A stretch of 64,000 nucleotides of DNA from Kitasatospora sp. NBC_01266 (GCF_036242395.1 NZ_CP108458.1:6696001-6760000), one strand, 5' to 3'. Shown: positions 17,246 to 27,197, counted from the first letter of the stretch. The notes: generated by a model not told the origin, from the sequence alone. Numbers and translations are program-made.

Positions 17246-20029
17246 TCAGCTCGCTCGCCGGGCGAGCGGGAGGCGGGACCGGGTGGTGGCCGAGGCCACC
17301 AGGGCGGCCAGCAGGGGGAGGACCAGCAGGATGAGCAGCAGCTGGGACCACGGGGTGATGATCGGCTGGTGCGGGATGTGCAGGGCCATCTCGTGCGCCT
17401 TGCGCAGGGCGACGGCGGGGACGTAGCCGCACAGTGTGCCCAGGGCGGCGCCGAGTAGGGCGATGGTGCCGCACTGCAGGCCGCTGAGCACCCGGCGGAT
17501 GCGGGGCGGGGCGCCGACGGCGGCCAGGGTGACCTGGTCGGGGCGGGAGTCGGCGGCGGCCAGGCCGGTGGCGATGCCGGCCGCGCCGAGCACCACCAGG
17601 GCGGCGAAGCCGCTCAGGGCCAGGGTGGTCAGGTCGCTCGTGGACTGGTAGCCGCGCTCGATGTCGAGCTCCGCGAAGGAGTCGAGCCGGTTGACGGCGG
17701 CGGCGGCCCGCTGCTGGAGCTTGGCCGAGGGCGGGGCGGCGGGCAGCCAGACCGAGGAGCCGAGCTGGGTGCCCAGGCCCAGGTGCTGGGCCGTGGCGGG
17801 GCTGACCAGGCCGATGCCGTACCGGGCGGCGACCGGATTGCTGATCAGCAGGGCCGGCACGCTGACGTCCTTGTCACCGGCCTCGGCCTCCTGACCCGGC
17901 TGTGCGGGGGCGCCGCCGCCACCACCGGCGCCCTGGGCGTGGAAGGTGGCCTTGCCGTCCTTGACGTAGTCGGGGTCGAAGACCACGGCCTGGCCGGCCG
18001 CCAACGCCGCCTCGGCGGCCGGGTCGTGCAGGCCGAACAGGTTGTGCAGCACGGTCGGATCGCCCGCGAGCACCGGAGCGGACCTCCCGTAGCCGTACGT
18101 CTGAACGAAGTTGACGGTGCTGCTGCAGTCGGCGCAGAAGTGGTACTCGAGTTGGTAGACGTCGGCCCGCGCGCCCAGCCCGGGCAGCTCCTGGGTGATC
18201 GCGTCCTGCAACTGCGGCAGCGGACTGGTCGGGATGACGGTCAGGGTGACCGCGCCGGTCGGCGCGGCGGCGCGGTACTCGCTCCTCGCCTCGGCGTCGC
18301 TGCTGGCGGTGTAGACGGTGATCGCGACGGCGCCGGCCACGGCCGCCATCACGGCGGCGATCGCGGGGGCGGTGCGGCTGCGCTGGCGGGCCGCGTCACG
18401 CAGGGTGAGCCGGGGGGCCAGCGGCAGCAGGCGGGCGAGCCGGCCGAGCAGGCCGACCAGCAGGGGGGTGCAGGCCAGCACGCCCAGTTCGGCGGCGACC
18501 GAGCCGCCGAGGATCGCCAGGGTCTGCGCGTCGTAGCCGCCGGCCACCGGCATCCCCGGCTGGCCGCCGCTACCACTCGCGCCGAGCAGCGCCACCGCGG
18601 TGCCGGCGGCCACCAGCACCACGCCGAACGCGGCGAGCCGCTTGCTCGGCGCCTTCGCCGTGACCCGGCCGCCGAGTGCGGCGACCACGTCCTGGCGGGC
18701 CGCCTGGACGGCGGGCAGCACGGCGGCGAGCAGCGCGGTGACCACACCGACCGCGGCCACCGCGAGCAGGTCGAGGGGGTGCACGCTGAAGTGTCCGAAC
18801 CGGCTGCCGGCCGTGGACTCGAGCCACGGGCGGAGCACCGCGACCAGGCCGGTGCCGAGCAGCACGCCGCCCAGCGCACCGGCCAGGCCGAGCACCACGC
18901 CGCCGCTCAGCACCACCGCGCGCACCTGGGCCCGGTCACCGCCGCCGGCGGCCAGCAGCGCGAGCTGACGGCGCGAGCGGCGGGCGCCGACCGCGAAGGC
19001 GGGGCCCGCGAGCAGCACGACCTCCAGCAGTGCCAGGCCGGCGACGGTGCCCGCGATCATCTCGCTGGTGCGGTGGGTGTTGAGGTCCAGCACGATCTTC
19101 TGGGTGCGGTAGTAGGGGACGGCCGAGCGGGCCGGCGGGTCGAGGGCGACGGAGCGCGCGGTGAGGGTGTAGCCGTAGCGGTTGAACTCCTGGACCTTGG
19201 CCCAGTCCAGCTGCGCCCCGGCGGGCAGCCGCACCAGCCAGCTCGGCGGGCTGACGGCGGCAGCGTCGGCACCGGTGCCGGCACCGGCACCCGCACCGGC
19301 GGCTCCAGAGGCCGGCTGCGGCTTGGCGTCCTGCACGGCGGTCAGCGGTGCGATCAGTTCACCGGGTCGGCCGATCAGCGCCACCGTCGACAGGTCGCCC
19401 GGGTACTCGGCGACCGCGGTCAGCTTGTACGGGTGGCTCTCCAGACCCTTGACCGTGGTGCTGTCCCCGAGGGACAGGCCGGACTGGTCCAGGAACGCCT
19501 GGGTCACGGCCGCCTCGTACGAGGCCTGCGGGGCACGGCCCTTGACCACGTTGAGCTTTCCCCGCCAGAGCGGGTCGCCCAGGTCGGCCTCGGCGGTCGA
19601 GGTGAGCAGCAGGCCGGCCTTGGAACTCGTGCTCGCCGTCGGGCCCGGGCGGGCGGAGGCCAGCGTGCTGCCCGCCGGCAGCAGGCTGCTGACCAGCGTG
19701 CTCGGGTCGGTGCCGGCGCCCTTGAGCTGCTCGGTGGTGGGCTGCTGCCCCGGCTTGCCGGGCAGCACGGTGCTGCCGTCGTCGGCGTTCGGCGCCTGCG
19801 CCACCGCGCTCCCCGGCGACAGGGCGCTGACCAGGGCGTCCGCGCTGCCCAGCGAGCGTTCGATCCGCTCCTGGGGGGTGAGCTGGGCGCTGCGGTAGGC
19901 CACGTCCGCGCCGGCCACGCCGAGCACGGGCAGCGCGATCATGCCGATGATCAGGGCGCTGCGGCCCTTGGCCCGCAGGGCGTCGCGGCGGGCGATGCGC
20001 AGGGCCACCCGCCAGGAGGTGAGCTTCAC
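17246..20029 (-). CDS. FtsX-type ABC exporter permease
   Basis: 927 aa. GTG at 20029 overlaps the ATPase stop (GTGA). One N-terminal helix (SALIIGMIALPVLGVAG) is followed by a large extracytoplasmic domain (about residues 50-330), a block of three helices with FtsX character (about 340-480), a second large outer domain and three C-terminal helices. This is the MacB/LolCE-like duplicated layout common in actinomycete exporters. The cargo is unknown. Its TGA stop lies in the palindrome TGACGGATCGTCAG at 17236-17249. Confidence 0.9.
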   Translation of the reverse strand: MKLTSWRVALRIARRDALRAKGRSALIIGMIALPVLGVAGADVAYRSAQLTPQERIERSLGSADALVSALSPGSAVAQAPNADDGSTVLPGKPGQQPTTEQLKGAGTDPSTLVSSLLPAGSTLASARPGPTASTSSKAGLLLTSTAEADLGDPLWRGKLNVVKGRAPQASYEAAVTQAFLDQSGLSLGDSTTVKGLESHPYKLTAVAEYPGDLSTVALIGRPGELIAPLTAVQDAKPQPASGAAGAGAGAGTGADAAAVSPPSWLVRLPAGAQLDWAKVQEFNRYGYTLTARSVALDPPARSAVPYYRTQKIVLDLNTHRTSEMIAGTVAGLALLEVVLLAGPAFAVGARRSRRQLALLAAGGGDRAQVRAVVLSGGVVLGLAGALGGVLLGTGLVAVLRPWLESTAGSRFGHFSVHPLDLLAVAAVGVVTALLAAVLPAVQAARQDVVAALGGRVTAKAPSKRLAAFGVVLVAAGTAVALLGASGSGGQPGMPVAGGYDAQTLAILGGSVAAELGVLACTPLLVGLLGRLARLLPLAPRLTLRDAARQRSRTAPAIAAVMAAVAGAVAITVYTASSDAEARSEYRAAAPTGAVTLTVIPTSPLPQLQDAITQELPGLGARADVYQLEYHFCADCSSTVNFVQTYGYGRSAPVLAGDPTVLHNLFGLHDPAAEAALAAGQAVVFDPDYVKDGKATFHAQGAGGGGGAPAQPGQEAEAGDKDVSVPALLISNPVAARYGIGLVSPATAQHLGLGTQLGSSVWLPAAPPSAKLQQRAAAAVNRLDSFAELDIERGYQSTSDLTTLALSGFAALVVLGAAGIATGLAAADSRPDQVTLAAVGAPPRIRRVLSGLQCGTIALLGAALGTLCGYVPAVALRKAHEMALHIPHQPIITPWSQLLLILLVLPLLAALVASATTRSRLPLARRAS

Positions 20030-20814
20030 TGTTCCGCTCCCATCCGGTCGGCGACGTCGGCCGCGATGGCCGCCAGCGCTTCGGCGCTCTGCTGTCCGGT
20101 CTCGTCGACCAGTCGGCCGTCGCGCAGGAAGACCACGCGGTCGGCCCAGGCGGCGTGGCGGGCCTCGTGGGTGACCATCATGACGGCCGCGCCCGCCTCG
20201 CAGCGGGTGCGCAGCACGGCCAGCACGGCCTCGCCGGTGGTGGAGTCGAGGGCGCCGGTGGGTTCGTCGGCCAGCACCAGGCGGCGCTCGCCGATCAGCG
20301 CCCTGGCGATCGCCACCCGCTGCTGCTGGCCGCCGGACATGTCGTCGGGGAAGCGGTCGGCCAGCTCGCTGATGCCCACCTCGTCCAGGGCGGCCAGCGC
20401 CTCGCGGCGGGCCTCCCGGGTCGGGATCCCGTCCAGCTCCCGTGGCAGCATGATGTTCTCGGCCGCGGTCAGGGCCGGGATCAGGTTGTAGTCCTGGAAC
20501 ACGTAGCCGATCGAGCGTCGGCGCACCGCGGCCAGCCGCTTGCGGGACAGCTCGCCCAGCGAGCGCCCTTCCACCAGCACTCGCCCGCCGCTGGGGTTGT
20601 CCAGCCCGCCGGCCAGCGTCAGCAGCGTGGACTTGCCGGATCCCGACGGGCCCATCACCGCCACGAACTCCCCGGGGAGGACCCGCAGATCCACCTCGGA
20701 CAGCGCGTGCACCTCGGCGGCGCCCTGCCCGTGCACCCGGCTGGTCCGGTCGAGTTGCAGCACGGCCTCGGCCGGGGTACCGGCCGGGTCCATCAATGTC
20801 AAGGTCGGTGACAC
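20026..20814 (-). CDS. ABC transporter ATP-binding protein (MacB/LolD type)
   Basis: 262 aa from GTG at 20814, preceded by GAGGGGGAACTG; an ATG at 20793 is the alternative. Walker A GPSGSGKST (55-63), Q-loop VFQDYNLIPALT, signature MSGGQQQRVAIARAL, Walker B LVLADEPTGALD and H-loop MMVTHEARHAA are all intact. It powers the permease encoded next. A double palindrome at 20857-20884 lies 43 bases upstream of the start, so the operon is probably repressor-controlled. Confidence 0.95.
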   Translation of the reverse strand: MSPTLTLMDPAGTPAEAVLQLDRTSRVHGQGAAEVHALSEVDLRVLPGEFVAVMGPSGSGKSTLLTLAGGLDNPSGGRVLVEGRSLGELSRKRLAAVRRRSIGYVFQDYNLIPALTAAENIMLPRELDGIPTREARREALAALDEVGISELADRFPDDMSGGQQQRVAIARALIGERRLVLADEPTGALDSTTGEAVLAVLRTRCEAGAAVMMVTHEARHAAWADRVVFLRDGRLVDETGQQSAEALAAIAADVADRMGAEQ

Positions 20815-20856
20815 CAGTTCCCCCTCGATGCGGGTGCGACGCCGCTTCAGGCGTCT

Positions 20857-20884
20857 GCATACCTGGTATGTATACCCGGTATGC
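20857..20884. promoter_or_regulatory. Four-half-site operator upstream of ABC exporter operon
   Basis: Half-sites ATACC (20859-63), GGTAT (20865-69), ATACC (20872-76), GGTAT (20878-82) form two 11-bp palindromes spaced 13 bp. The outer arms extend to GCATACC/GGTATGC. Such tandem palindromes fit a dimeric PadR- or TetR-type repressor bound twice. No regulator gene lies next to it. Confidence 0.65.
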
Positions 20885-20956
20885 AGGCCTGGCTACAAGC
20901 GGGCCCCGCGTCGACGGTGGCTGGAGTTGTCCGGTTCGAGGCGGCGAAGGTGCAGG

Positions 20957-21892
20957 TCAGCGGCTCGCCATGGTCAGGGCCGCGGCGCCGATCAGCCCGG
21001 CGTCGGAGCCCAGCGCGGTGCGGCGGACGTCGATCGGGCGGGCGAAGGGCAGTGCGGCATAGGTCTCCAGATGGTGGCGCAGGGGAGTGAGGAGCAGGTC
21101 GCCGGCCTGGGCCACGCCGCCGCCGATCACCGCCAGCCGCAGATCGAGCAGGGTGGCGGTGGCGGCGATGCCGGCGGCCAGGGCCTGGGCCGCACGGTCG
21201 AAGGCGGCCAGCGCGAGCGGATCACCCCGGCGGGCGTCGGCGGCCACCGCCGCGGCGCCGGCCTCGGTGCCCGCCGCCCGCTGGGCGGGGCGCCAGCCCG
21301 AGCGCAGCGCGTGGCGGGCGATCGCCGTGCCGCTGGCCAGGGTCTCCAGGCAGCCGCGCGAGCCGCACGGGCAGGGCTCGCCGTCCAAGTCGACGCTGAG
21401 GTGGCCCAGATGACCCGCGTTTCCGCTGGGGCCGGGCCGGACGGTGCCGTTCAGCACCAGCCCGGCCCCGACCCCGGTGGAGACCACCAGGCAGAGCGCG
21501 TCCGCGGCGCCCCGGGCGGCCCCGCACCAGTGCTCGCCCGCCGCCATCGCGACGCCGTCACCGGCCAGCACCACCGGTCGGTCCTCGACCAGCGCGCGCA
21601 CCCGGTCGAGCAGCGGGAAGTCGCGCCAGCCCGGGATGTTGACCGGACTGACGCTGCCGCGCGCCAGGTCCACCGGTCCCGCGCAGCCGATCCCCACCGC
21701 CCGCACCCGCTTCCAGAGCGGGTCGGCGGCCAGCGCCGCGATCACCTGACTGATCGTCAGCAGCACCCACTCACCGGACTCCCGGGCGGGGGTGAGGCGC
21801 TGCACCCGGTGCAGCAGGGTGCCGCCGGGGCCGACCAGGGCGCCGGCGATCTTCGTGCCGCCGATGTCGAGGGCGGCGAGCAACTCGGTCAT
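20957..21892 (-). CDS. ROK-family sugar kinase
   Basis: 311 aa. N-terminal phosphate loop LAALDIGGTKIAGALV, sugar-binding region GNAGHLGHLSVD, and zinc motif CPCGSRGCLE mark a ROK kinase (glucokinase, ManNAc kinase or mannokinase type). No DNA-binding domain is present, so it is an enzyme. It starts 3 bases after the alpha-mannosidase stop and is the last gene of the importer operon. It most likely phosphorylates mannose (or GlcNAc) released inside the cell. Substrate inferred from context. Confidence 0.92.
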   Translation of the reverse strand: MTELLAALDIGGTKIAGALVGPGGTLLHRVQRLTPARESGEWVLLTISQVIAALAADPLWKRVRAVGIGCAGPVDLARGSVSPVNIPGWRDFPLLDRVRALVEDRPVVLAGDGVAMAAGEHWCGAARGAADALCLVVSTGVGAGLVLNGTVRPGPSGNAGHLGHLSVDLDGEPCPCGSRGCLETLASGTAIARHALRSGWRPAQRAAGTEAGAAAVAADARRGDPLALAAFDRAAQALAAGIAATATLLDLRLAVIGGGVAQAGDLLLTPLRHHLETYAALPFARPIDVRRTALGSDAGLIGAAALTMASR

Positions 21893-21895
21893 GGC

Positions 21896-24800
21896 TCAGC
21901 CACGGGCCAGTCGAAGGGTGACCAGCTGGAATGGGCGAAGCCGCAACTCCACCGCCCCATCGAGCAGTTCGTACGCCTGCTCGGCCAGTGGGCGCTCCAG
22001 CAGGTCGCAGTCGAGCACCCCGGCGCAGCGGAAGGAGGTGCGCAGGGTGGCCGTGGCCCGGCCGCCGTGCGCCTCGTAGAGCCGCACCACCACGTCGCCG
22101 CTCTCGTCGTCGGCCAGCTTCACGGCGCTGACCACCACCGCGTCGCTGTCCACGCCGACCAGCGGGGCGACCTCGGCGTCGCCCGGCACCCGCCGCTCGG
22201 GCAGGTTGATGCGGTAGCCCTCCCGCACCGCGTCGCCCACCGTCGCGCCCGGCACCAGCGCGTGCCGGAACCGGTGCACGCCCTGGTCGGTGTGCGGGTC
22301 GGGGAAGCGCGGAGCGCGCAGCAGCGAGACCCGCACCGTGGTGGTGGTGCCGTGGTCGGCCGCGCGCACGGTGCGGGTGACGTCGTGGCCGTAGGTGGAG
22401 GCGGTGACCAGGGCCACGCCCCAGTCGGGCTCGGCGAAGTGCGTGAAGCGGTGGTTGCAGGCCTCGAACTTGGCCGCCTCCCAACTGGTGTTGGTGTGGG
22501 TGGCCCGGTACTGGTGGCCGAACTGGGTCTCGGCGGCGTACCGCTCGGTGTGCAGGTCGAGCGGGAAGGCGGCCTTGAGGAACTTCTCGGTCTCGTGCCA
22601 GTCCACCTCGGTGTCCAGGTCGAGCCGCTTGGCGCCTGCCGCCAGGGTCAGTGTCTGGGTCACCCGCGAGCTGCCGAACGAGCGGGTCACCCGCACCGCC
22701 ACCGCCTGCGGCTTGTCGGCGGCGATCGCCAGCTCGTCCAGGTCGGTGAGGTCGGTGACGGTGTTGCGGTAGAACTGGTCGACGTCCCAGGCGTCCCACA
22801 TGTTCGGGAAGTCCGGGTGCAGTTGCAGCAGGTTGGCGGCGGCGCCGGGGGCGACGGTCTCGCGTCGCGCGGCCAGGTCGTAGGCCGAGACGACCAGCCC
22901 GCGCCCGTCCACCTCGATCCGCAGCAGGCCGTTCGCCAGCACGAAGCCGCCGCCGGGCCGCGCGTGCAGCGAGCAGTCGCCCGCCGGCTCGGCGGCCATC
23001 CGGGCGCCGCCGGCCGCGATGCCCGAGCGCTCGTGCGGCGTGGCGTTGAAGACCACCTCGCGGCCCGACGATCCGTCACCGGCCAGCGCCCGCTGGGCTG
23101 TTCCGATGATGCCGGTCAGCTCCTCGGTCACCGCGGCGTAGGTCTGCTCGGCCTCCCGGTGCACCCAGGCGATCGAGGAGCCGGGCAGGATGTCATGGAA
23201 CTGGTGCAGCAGCACGGTCTTCCAGATCCGGTCCAACTCCTGGTAGGGGTAGGCGGTTCCGCACTGCACGGCAGCGGTGGCGGCCCACAGTTCGGCCTCC
23301 CGCAGCAGGTTCTCGCTGGCCCGGTTGCCCTGCTTGGTCTTCGCCTGGCTGGTCAGCGTGGCGCGGTGCAGCTCCAGGTAGAGCTCGCCGACCCAGACCG
23401 GCGGATCCGGGTACTCGGCCTGCGCCTTGGCGAAGAACTCGGCCGGCTTCTCCCACTGGACGGTGGCCGAGCCCTCCAGGTTGCGCAGCCGGGCCGCCTT
23501 GGCGATCATCTCCCGGGTGGTGCCGCCCCCGCCGTCACCCCAGCCGGTCGGCGCCAGCGAGTGGGTGGCCCGGCCCTTGTCCTTGAAGTTCCGCGCCGCG
23601 TGGGCGATCTCGCTGCCCTTCATCGAGCAGTTGTAGGTGTCGATCGGCGGGAAGTGGGTGTAGATCCGGGTCCCGTCGATGCCCTCCCACCAGAAGGTGT
23701 GGTGCGGGAAGGAGTTGACCTGGCTCCAGGAGATCTTCTGGGTCAGCAGCCACTTGGACCCGGCCGCCTTGATGATCTGCGGCAGCCCGCCGGTGAAGCC
23801 GAAGGTGTCGGGGAGCCAGGCCTCCTGGTTCTCGAGGCCGAACTCCTGGAGGAAGAACCGCTTGCCGTGCACGAACTGCCGGGCCATCGCCTCCGAGCCC
23901 GGCATGTTGGTGTCCGACTCCACCCACATCCCGCCGGCCGGCACGAACCGCCCCTCGGCCACCGCCTGCTTGACCTTCGCGTACACCTCCGGCCGGTGCT
24001 CCTTGATCCAGGCGTACTGCTGGGCCTGCGACATGGTGTAGACGAAGTCCGGCTCGTCCGCCAGCAGCGCGGTCATGTTGGCGGTGGTCCGCGCCACCTT
24101 GCGGACCGTCTCGCGCAGCGGCCAGAGCCAGGCCGAGTCGATGTGCGCGTGGCCGACCGCGCTGATCCGGTGCGCGGAGGGCGCGGCGGGGGTGGCCAGC
24201 ACCGCCGCCAGCTCGGCCCGCGCGGCGGTGGCGGTGCCGTTCACGTCCTGCAGGTCGAGCGCGTCCAGCGCGCGTTCGACGGCCCGCAGCAGCTCCCAGC
24301 GCCGGGCGCCGTCCACCGGCAGCTCGGCCATCAGCTCGCCCAGCACCTCCAGATCGAGCACCAACTGCCAGACGGTCTCGTCGAGGACCGCCAGGTCCAG
24401 CCGGGCCAGCCGGTACTGCGGCTCGCTGCCCGCCGTCGCCTTCTCGCCCAACCCGGTGGGCAGGAAGGGATGGTAGTCCAGGATCACCGGGTTGGCCGCC
24501 GCCTCGACGTGCAGCAGCACCTGCTCGCCGCCGGCCGCGGGGGAGGCGATCCGCACCCACTGGTTGTTCGGGTTGATCCCCTTCACCGGTGTGCCGTCCG
24601 GCCGGTAGACCAGGCCCTCGCACTGGAAGCCGGGCATGTTCTTGTCGAAGCCCAGGTCGATGATCGCCTCCACGGTGCGCCCGGCCCAGGCCTCGGGCAC
24701 CGTGCCCTCGACGGTCAGCCAACTGGTGCTCCAGGGCGCTCCCCAGGGCGAGCCGGCCGCGATCGGGGTGCGCGGCGCGGCCAGACCCTCGGCGACCGGG

Positions 24801-24928
24801 ACCGGCTCGTCGGGGGCGGTCCAGATGCCGGCGGTGAGCGGGACCGACTCCGGATAGACCGCCGGGCGGATGCGCTCGTCGAGCACGCGCTTGAGACGGG
24901 ACTCGACCAGGCTGCGGTCGTCGTGCAT
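21896..24928 (-). CDS. GH38 alpha-mannosidase, cytoplasmic
   Basis: 1010 aa, ATG preceded by GGGAGCC. An N-terminal beta domain with GFQCEGLVYRPDGTPVKGINPNNQW precedes the catalytic barrel. Zinc ligands are in GHAHIDSAWLW (His260, His262, Asp264), and the nucleophile is Asp374 in LPDTFGF. Full family length, no signal peptide. GH38 enzymes remove alpha-linked mannose with retention of configuration. It lies between the GH5 gene and the ROK kinase gene in an importer operon, so it probably trims imported manno-oligosaccharides. Confidence 0.95.
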   Translation of the reverse strand: MHDDRSLVESRLKRVLDERIRPAVYPESVPLTAGIWTAPDEPVPVAEGLAAPRTPIAAGSPWGAPWSTSWLTVEGTVPEAWAGRTVEAIIDLGFDKNMPGFQCEGLVYRPDGTPVKGINPNNQWVRIASPAAGGEQVLLHVEAAANPVILDYHPFLPTGLGEKATAGSEPQYRLARLDLAVLDETVWQLVLDLEVLGELMAELPVDGARRWELLRAVERALDALDLQDVNGTATAARAELAAVLATPAAPSAHRISAVGHAHIDSAWLWPLRETVRKVARTTANMTALLADEPDFVYTMSQAQQYAWIKEHRPEVYAKVKQAVAEGRFVPAGGMWVESDTNMPGSEAMARQFVHGKRFFLQEFGLENQEAWLPDTFGFTGGLPQIIKAAGSKWLLTQKISWSQVNSFPHHTFWWEGIDGTRIYTHFPPIDTYNCSMKGSEIAHAARNFKDKGRATHSLAPTGWGDGGGGTTREMIAKAARLRNLEGSATVQWEKPAEFFAKAQAEYPDPPVWVGELYLELHRATLTSQAKTKQGNRASENLLREAELWAATAAVQCGTAYPYQELDRIWKTVLLHQFHDILPGSSIAWVHREAEQTYAAVTEELTGIIGTAQRALAGDGSSGREVVFNATPHERSGIAAGGARMAAEPAGDCSLHARPGGGFVLANGLLRIEVDGRGLVVSAYDLAARRETVAPGAAANLLQLHPDFPNMWDAWDVDQFYRNTVTDLTDLDELAIAADKPQAVAVRVTRSFGSSRVTQTLTLAAGAKRLDLDTEVDWHETEKFLKAAFPLDLHTERYAAETQFGHQYRATHTNTSWEAAKFEACNHRFTHFAEPDWGVALVTASTYGHDVTRTVRAADHGTTTTVRVSLLRAPRFPDPHTDQGVHRFRHALVPGATVGDAVREGYRINLPERRVPGDAEVAPLVGVDSDAVVVSAVKLADDESGDVVVRLYEAHGGRATATLRTSFRCAGVLDCDLLERPLAEQAYELLDGAVELRLRPFQLVTLRLARG

Positions 24929-24961
24929 GAAGGCTCCCAGGAAGGATGGGCTGACGGTGAC

Positions 24962-26242
24962 TCAGGAAAGGTCGAGATCCTCGACCGTGACGACTTCGGT
25001 GATACCCCGGGCGGCCAGGTGCGAGTGGTCCGCCACGCGCTCGGCCAGCAGCGCGGTGGGCCGGGCGCCGTCGGCGGTCAGCCGCATGAAGGCCTCGAAG
25101 AACGCGCCACCGGGGGCGCAGGTGGAGCGTTTGGGTGCCTCGTCCGGCAGGTCCAGGACCAGCGCGGTGTTCCGCACGCCCGGCGGGCGCCAGCCGGACC
25201 GGGCCTCGGCGACCGCCGCGGCCAGCGCCAGCCCGGCCGGCTTCACCTGCTGATTGTTCGTCAGCAGACCTAGTGAGTACTCGAGTTCGGGGAAGTCGGC
25301 GAGCGAGCGGTCCACGTCGTGCGAGCACCACCAGGTGACGCCCCACAGGTCCGGGCAGTCCAGCGCGGCCGCGACGGTGGCGCCGGTGAAGGCGCCCGCC
25401 CGTTCGGCGGCGATGTGCGGGGCCGGGGCGCCGACCTCCTGCAGCCAGACCGGGCGGTGCGGATCGTCGGCCCAGGCCTTGGAGAGCTCGACCAGGTAGG
25501 CCGCGTGCTGCCCGGTCGCGGTCGAGTCGGCGCCGTAGCGCTGGGCGGTGCCGTTGAACACCCAGGAGTGCACGGCGGTGGCGCCCCCGATCCGGGCCGC
25601 CTGGGCCGGGGTGAACGGGTGGTCGTCCTGGTACCAGGCGGCGTCGTACTCGGCGTGCAGATGCAGCCGTCCCGGCGCGCCCTGCTCGCAGGCGGCCAGC
25701 AGCCGGCGCAGCCAGTCGGCGGCCTGGGCGGGGGTGATCCGGTCCGGGTCGGGGTGCGGCTCGCCGGAGAACTGGTTGATCTCGTTGCCGATGGTCAGGC
25801 CGATGAAGTTGCGCCGCTCGGCCAGCGCGGAGCCCAGCGTGCGCAGGTAGGCCGCCTGGCCCTCGACCACCTCGGGGTCGGTGAAGAGGTTGCGCCGGTG
25901 CCAGGTGGCCGTCCATGAGGGCAGGAAGTCGAAGCTGGACAGGTGCCCCTGCAGGCCGTCCACCGCGACGTCCAGACCGCGCTCACCGGCCGCGTCCACC
26001 AGGGCGACCAACTGCTCGACGGCGCGCGGGCGGATCAGCGTGCGGTTGGGCTGGAAGAGCGGCCAGAGCGGGAAGACCCGCAGGTGGTCCAGGCCGAGCG
26101 CGGCGATCGCGTCCAGGTCGGCGCGCACCGCGTCCAGGTCGAAGTCCAGCCAGTGGTGGAACCACCCTTTGGAAGGGGTGTAGTTGACGCCGAACCGTGG
26201 CGCGCTCCGGTCATGCGTGTGATGCGTGGGTGCGTCGGTCAT
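24962..26242 (-). CDS. GH5-type glycosidase, probable beta-mannosidase
   Basis: 426 aa from ATG at 26242, with GGAG 11 bases upstream; starts at 26263 and 26275 are in frame too. It has a TIM-barrel pattern with acid/base Glu154 in IGNEINQF and nucleophile Glu269 in VWLQEVGAP, typical of clan GH-A family 5. No signal peptide or binding module. In bifidobacteria, cytoplasmic GH5_18 beta-mannosidases in similar loci split the Man-beta-1,4-GlcNAc core of N-glycans. The subfamily cannot be fixed here; a mannanase-like role is the alternative. Confidence 0.85.
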   Translation of the reverse strand: MTDAPTHHTHDRSAPRFGVNYTPSKGWFHHWLDFDLDAVRADLDAIAALGLDHLRVFPLWPLFQPNRTLIRPRAVEQLVALVDAAGERGLDVAVDGLQGHLSSFDFLPSWTATWHRRNLFTDPEVVEGQAAYLRTLGSALAERRNFIGLTIGNEINQFSGEPHPDPDRITPAQAADWLRRLLAACEQGAPGRLHLHAEYDAAWYQDDHPFTPAQAARIGGATAVHSWVFNGTAQRYGADSTATGQHAAYLVELSKAWADDPHRPVWLQEVGAPAPHIAAERAGAFTGATVAAALDCPDLWGVTWWCSHDVDRSLADFPELEYSLGLLTNNQQVKPAGLALAAAVAEARSGWRPPGVRNTALVLDLPDEAPKRSTCAPGGAFFEAFMRLTADGARPTALLAERVADHSHLAARGITEVVTVEDLDLS

Positions 26243-26276
26243 CAGGTCACGGTCTCCGGTCATCGTCGGTCGCACG

Positions 26277-27197
26277 TCAGCCCTTCACCGCGCCCTCGCC
26301 GACGCCGCGGAAGAAGAACCGCTGCAGCGCGACGAAGAGCACCAGGACGGGCAGCAGGGCGATCATGGCGCCGGCCGCGATCGCGCGCGGGTCGGCCACC
26401 AGGGCGCCCTGCAGATAGGAGAGTCCGACGGTGAGGGTCAGCTTGTCGGGGCTCTGCAGCACCAGCAGCGGCCACAGGAAGTCGTCCCAGGCGCCGATGA
26501 AGGTGAGGATCACGATCACGCTCAGGGTGCCCTTGACACCGGGCAGCGCGATGTAGCGCAGCCGCTGCCAGACGGTGGCGCCGTCGATGACCGCCGCCTC
26601 GTCCAACTCGGCCGGGATGGAGAGGAAGGCGTTGCGCATCAGCAGCACGTTCAGCGCGCCGATCATCGACGGCAGCGCCACGCCGAGCAGCGAGTTGCCG
26701 AAGCCGAGCCGGGTCACCGTCTGGTACTGCGAGATGATCGTCACCTCGCCGGGCAGCACCAGGGTGGAGAGGAACAGGCCCAGCAGCAGGCGCCGGCCGC
26801 GGAAGGGCAGCCGGGCCAGCGCGTACCCGGCGGCGGTGGCGCCCAGCACGTTGCCGGCCACGTCCAGCGCCGCGACGATCACCGAGTTCAGTGCGAAGTG
26901 GCCCACCGGGATCAGCCGGGCCACGTGCCCGTAGTTGCCCAGCGTCGGGTGCTGCGGCAGCAGCCGGGGGGTGGCGGTGTAGACGTCCTCGAAGGCGCTC
27001 TTCAGCGAGGTGGAGAGCTCCCAGAGCATCGGTCCCACGGTGATCACCAGGATCACCAGCAGGGTCAGGTAGCGCAGCGTCAGCCCCAGCGGGGTCACCG
27101 CGTCGAAGACCGGTGAGCGGTGCCGGCTGCGGCTGGACCGCCGCCGCGGCGCGGGAGTCGGCCCGGCCTCGACGCGGTCCTCGGAGACGGTGGTCAT
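26277..27197 (-). CDS. Sugar ABC importer permease (MalG type)
   Basis: 306 aa; ATG at 27197 overlaps the upstream permease stop by one base (TGATG). A basic, Arg/Ser-rich cytoplasmic N-terminus is followed by six helices and the EAA loop ELDEAAVIDGATVWQRLRYIALPGVKG. It belongs to the CUT1 family for oligosaccharides. No ATPase gene lies in the operon; many actinomycete CUT1 importers use the shared ATPase MsiK encoded elsewhere. Confidence 0.95.
   Translation of the reverse strand: MTTVSEDRVEAGPTPAPRRRSSRSRHRSPVFDAVTPLGLTLRYLTLLVILVITVGPMLWELSTSLKSAFEDVYTATPRLLPQHPTLGNYGHVARLIPVGHFALNSVIVAALDVAGNVLGATAAGYALARLPFRGRRLLLGLFLSTLVLPGEVTIISQYQTVTRLGFGNSLLGVALPSMIGALNVLLMRNAFLSIPAELDEAAVIDGATVWQRLRYIALPGVKGTLSVIVILTFIGAWDDFLWPLLVLQSPDKLTLTVGLSYLQGALVADPRAIAAGAMIALLPVLVLFVALQRFFFRGVGEGAVKG

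Noticed and set aside
17246..20860. 1204-codon reading of the ABC permease
   Set aside because: The first 277 codons are out-of-frame shadow of the ATPase gene; start set at GTG 20029.
20540..25273. 1577-codon open frame on the plus strand
   Set aside because: It is antisense to the ROK kinase and GH38 genes, which carry clear catalytic motifs; composition is shadow-like.
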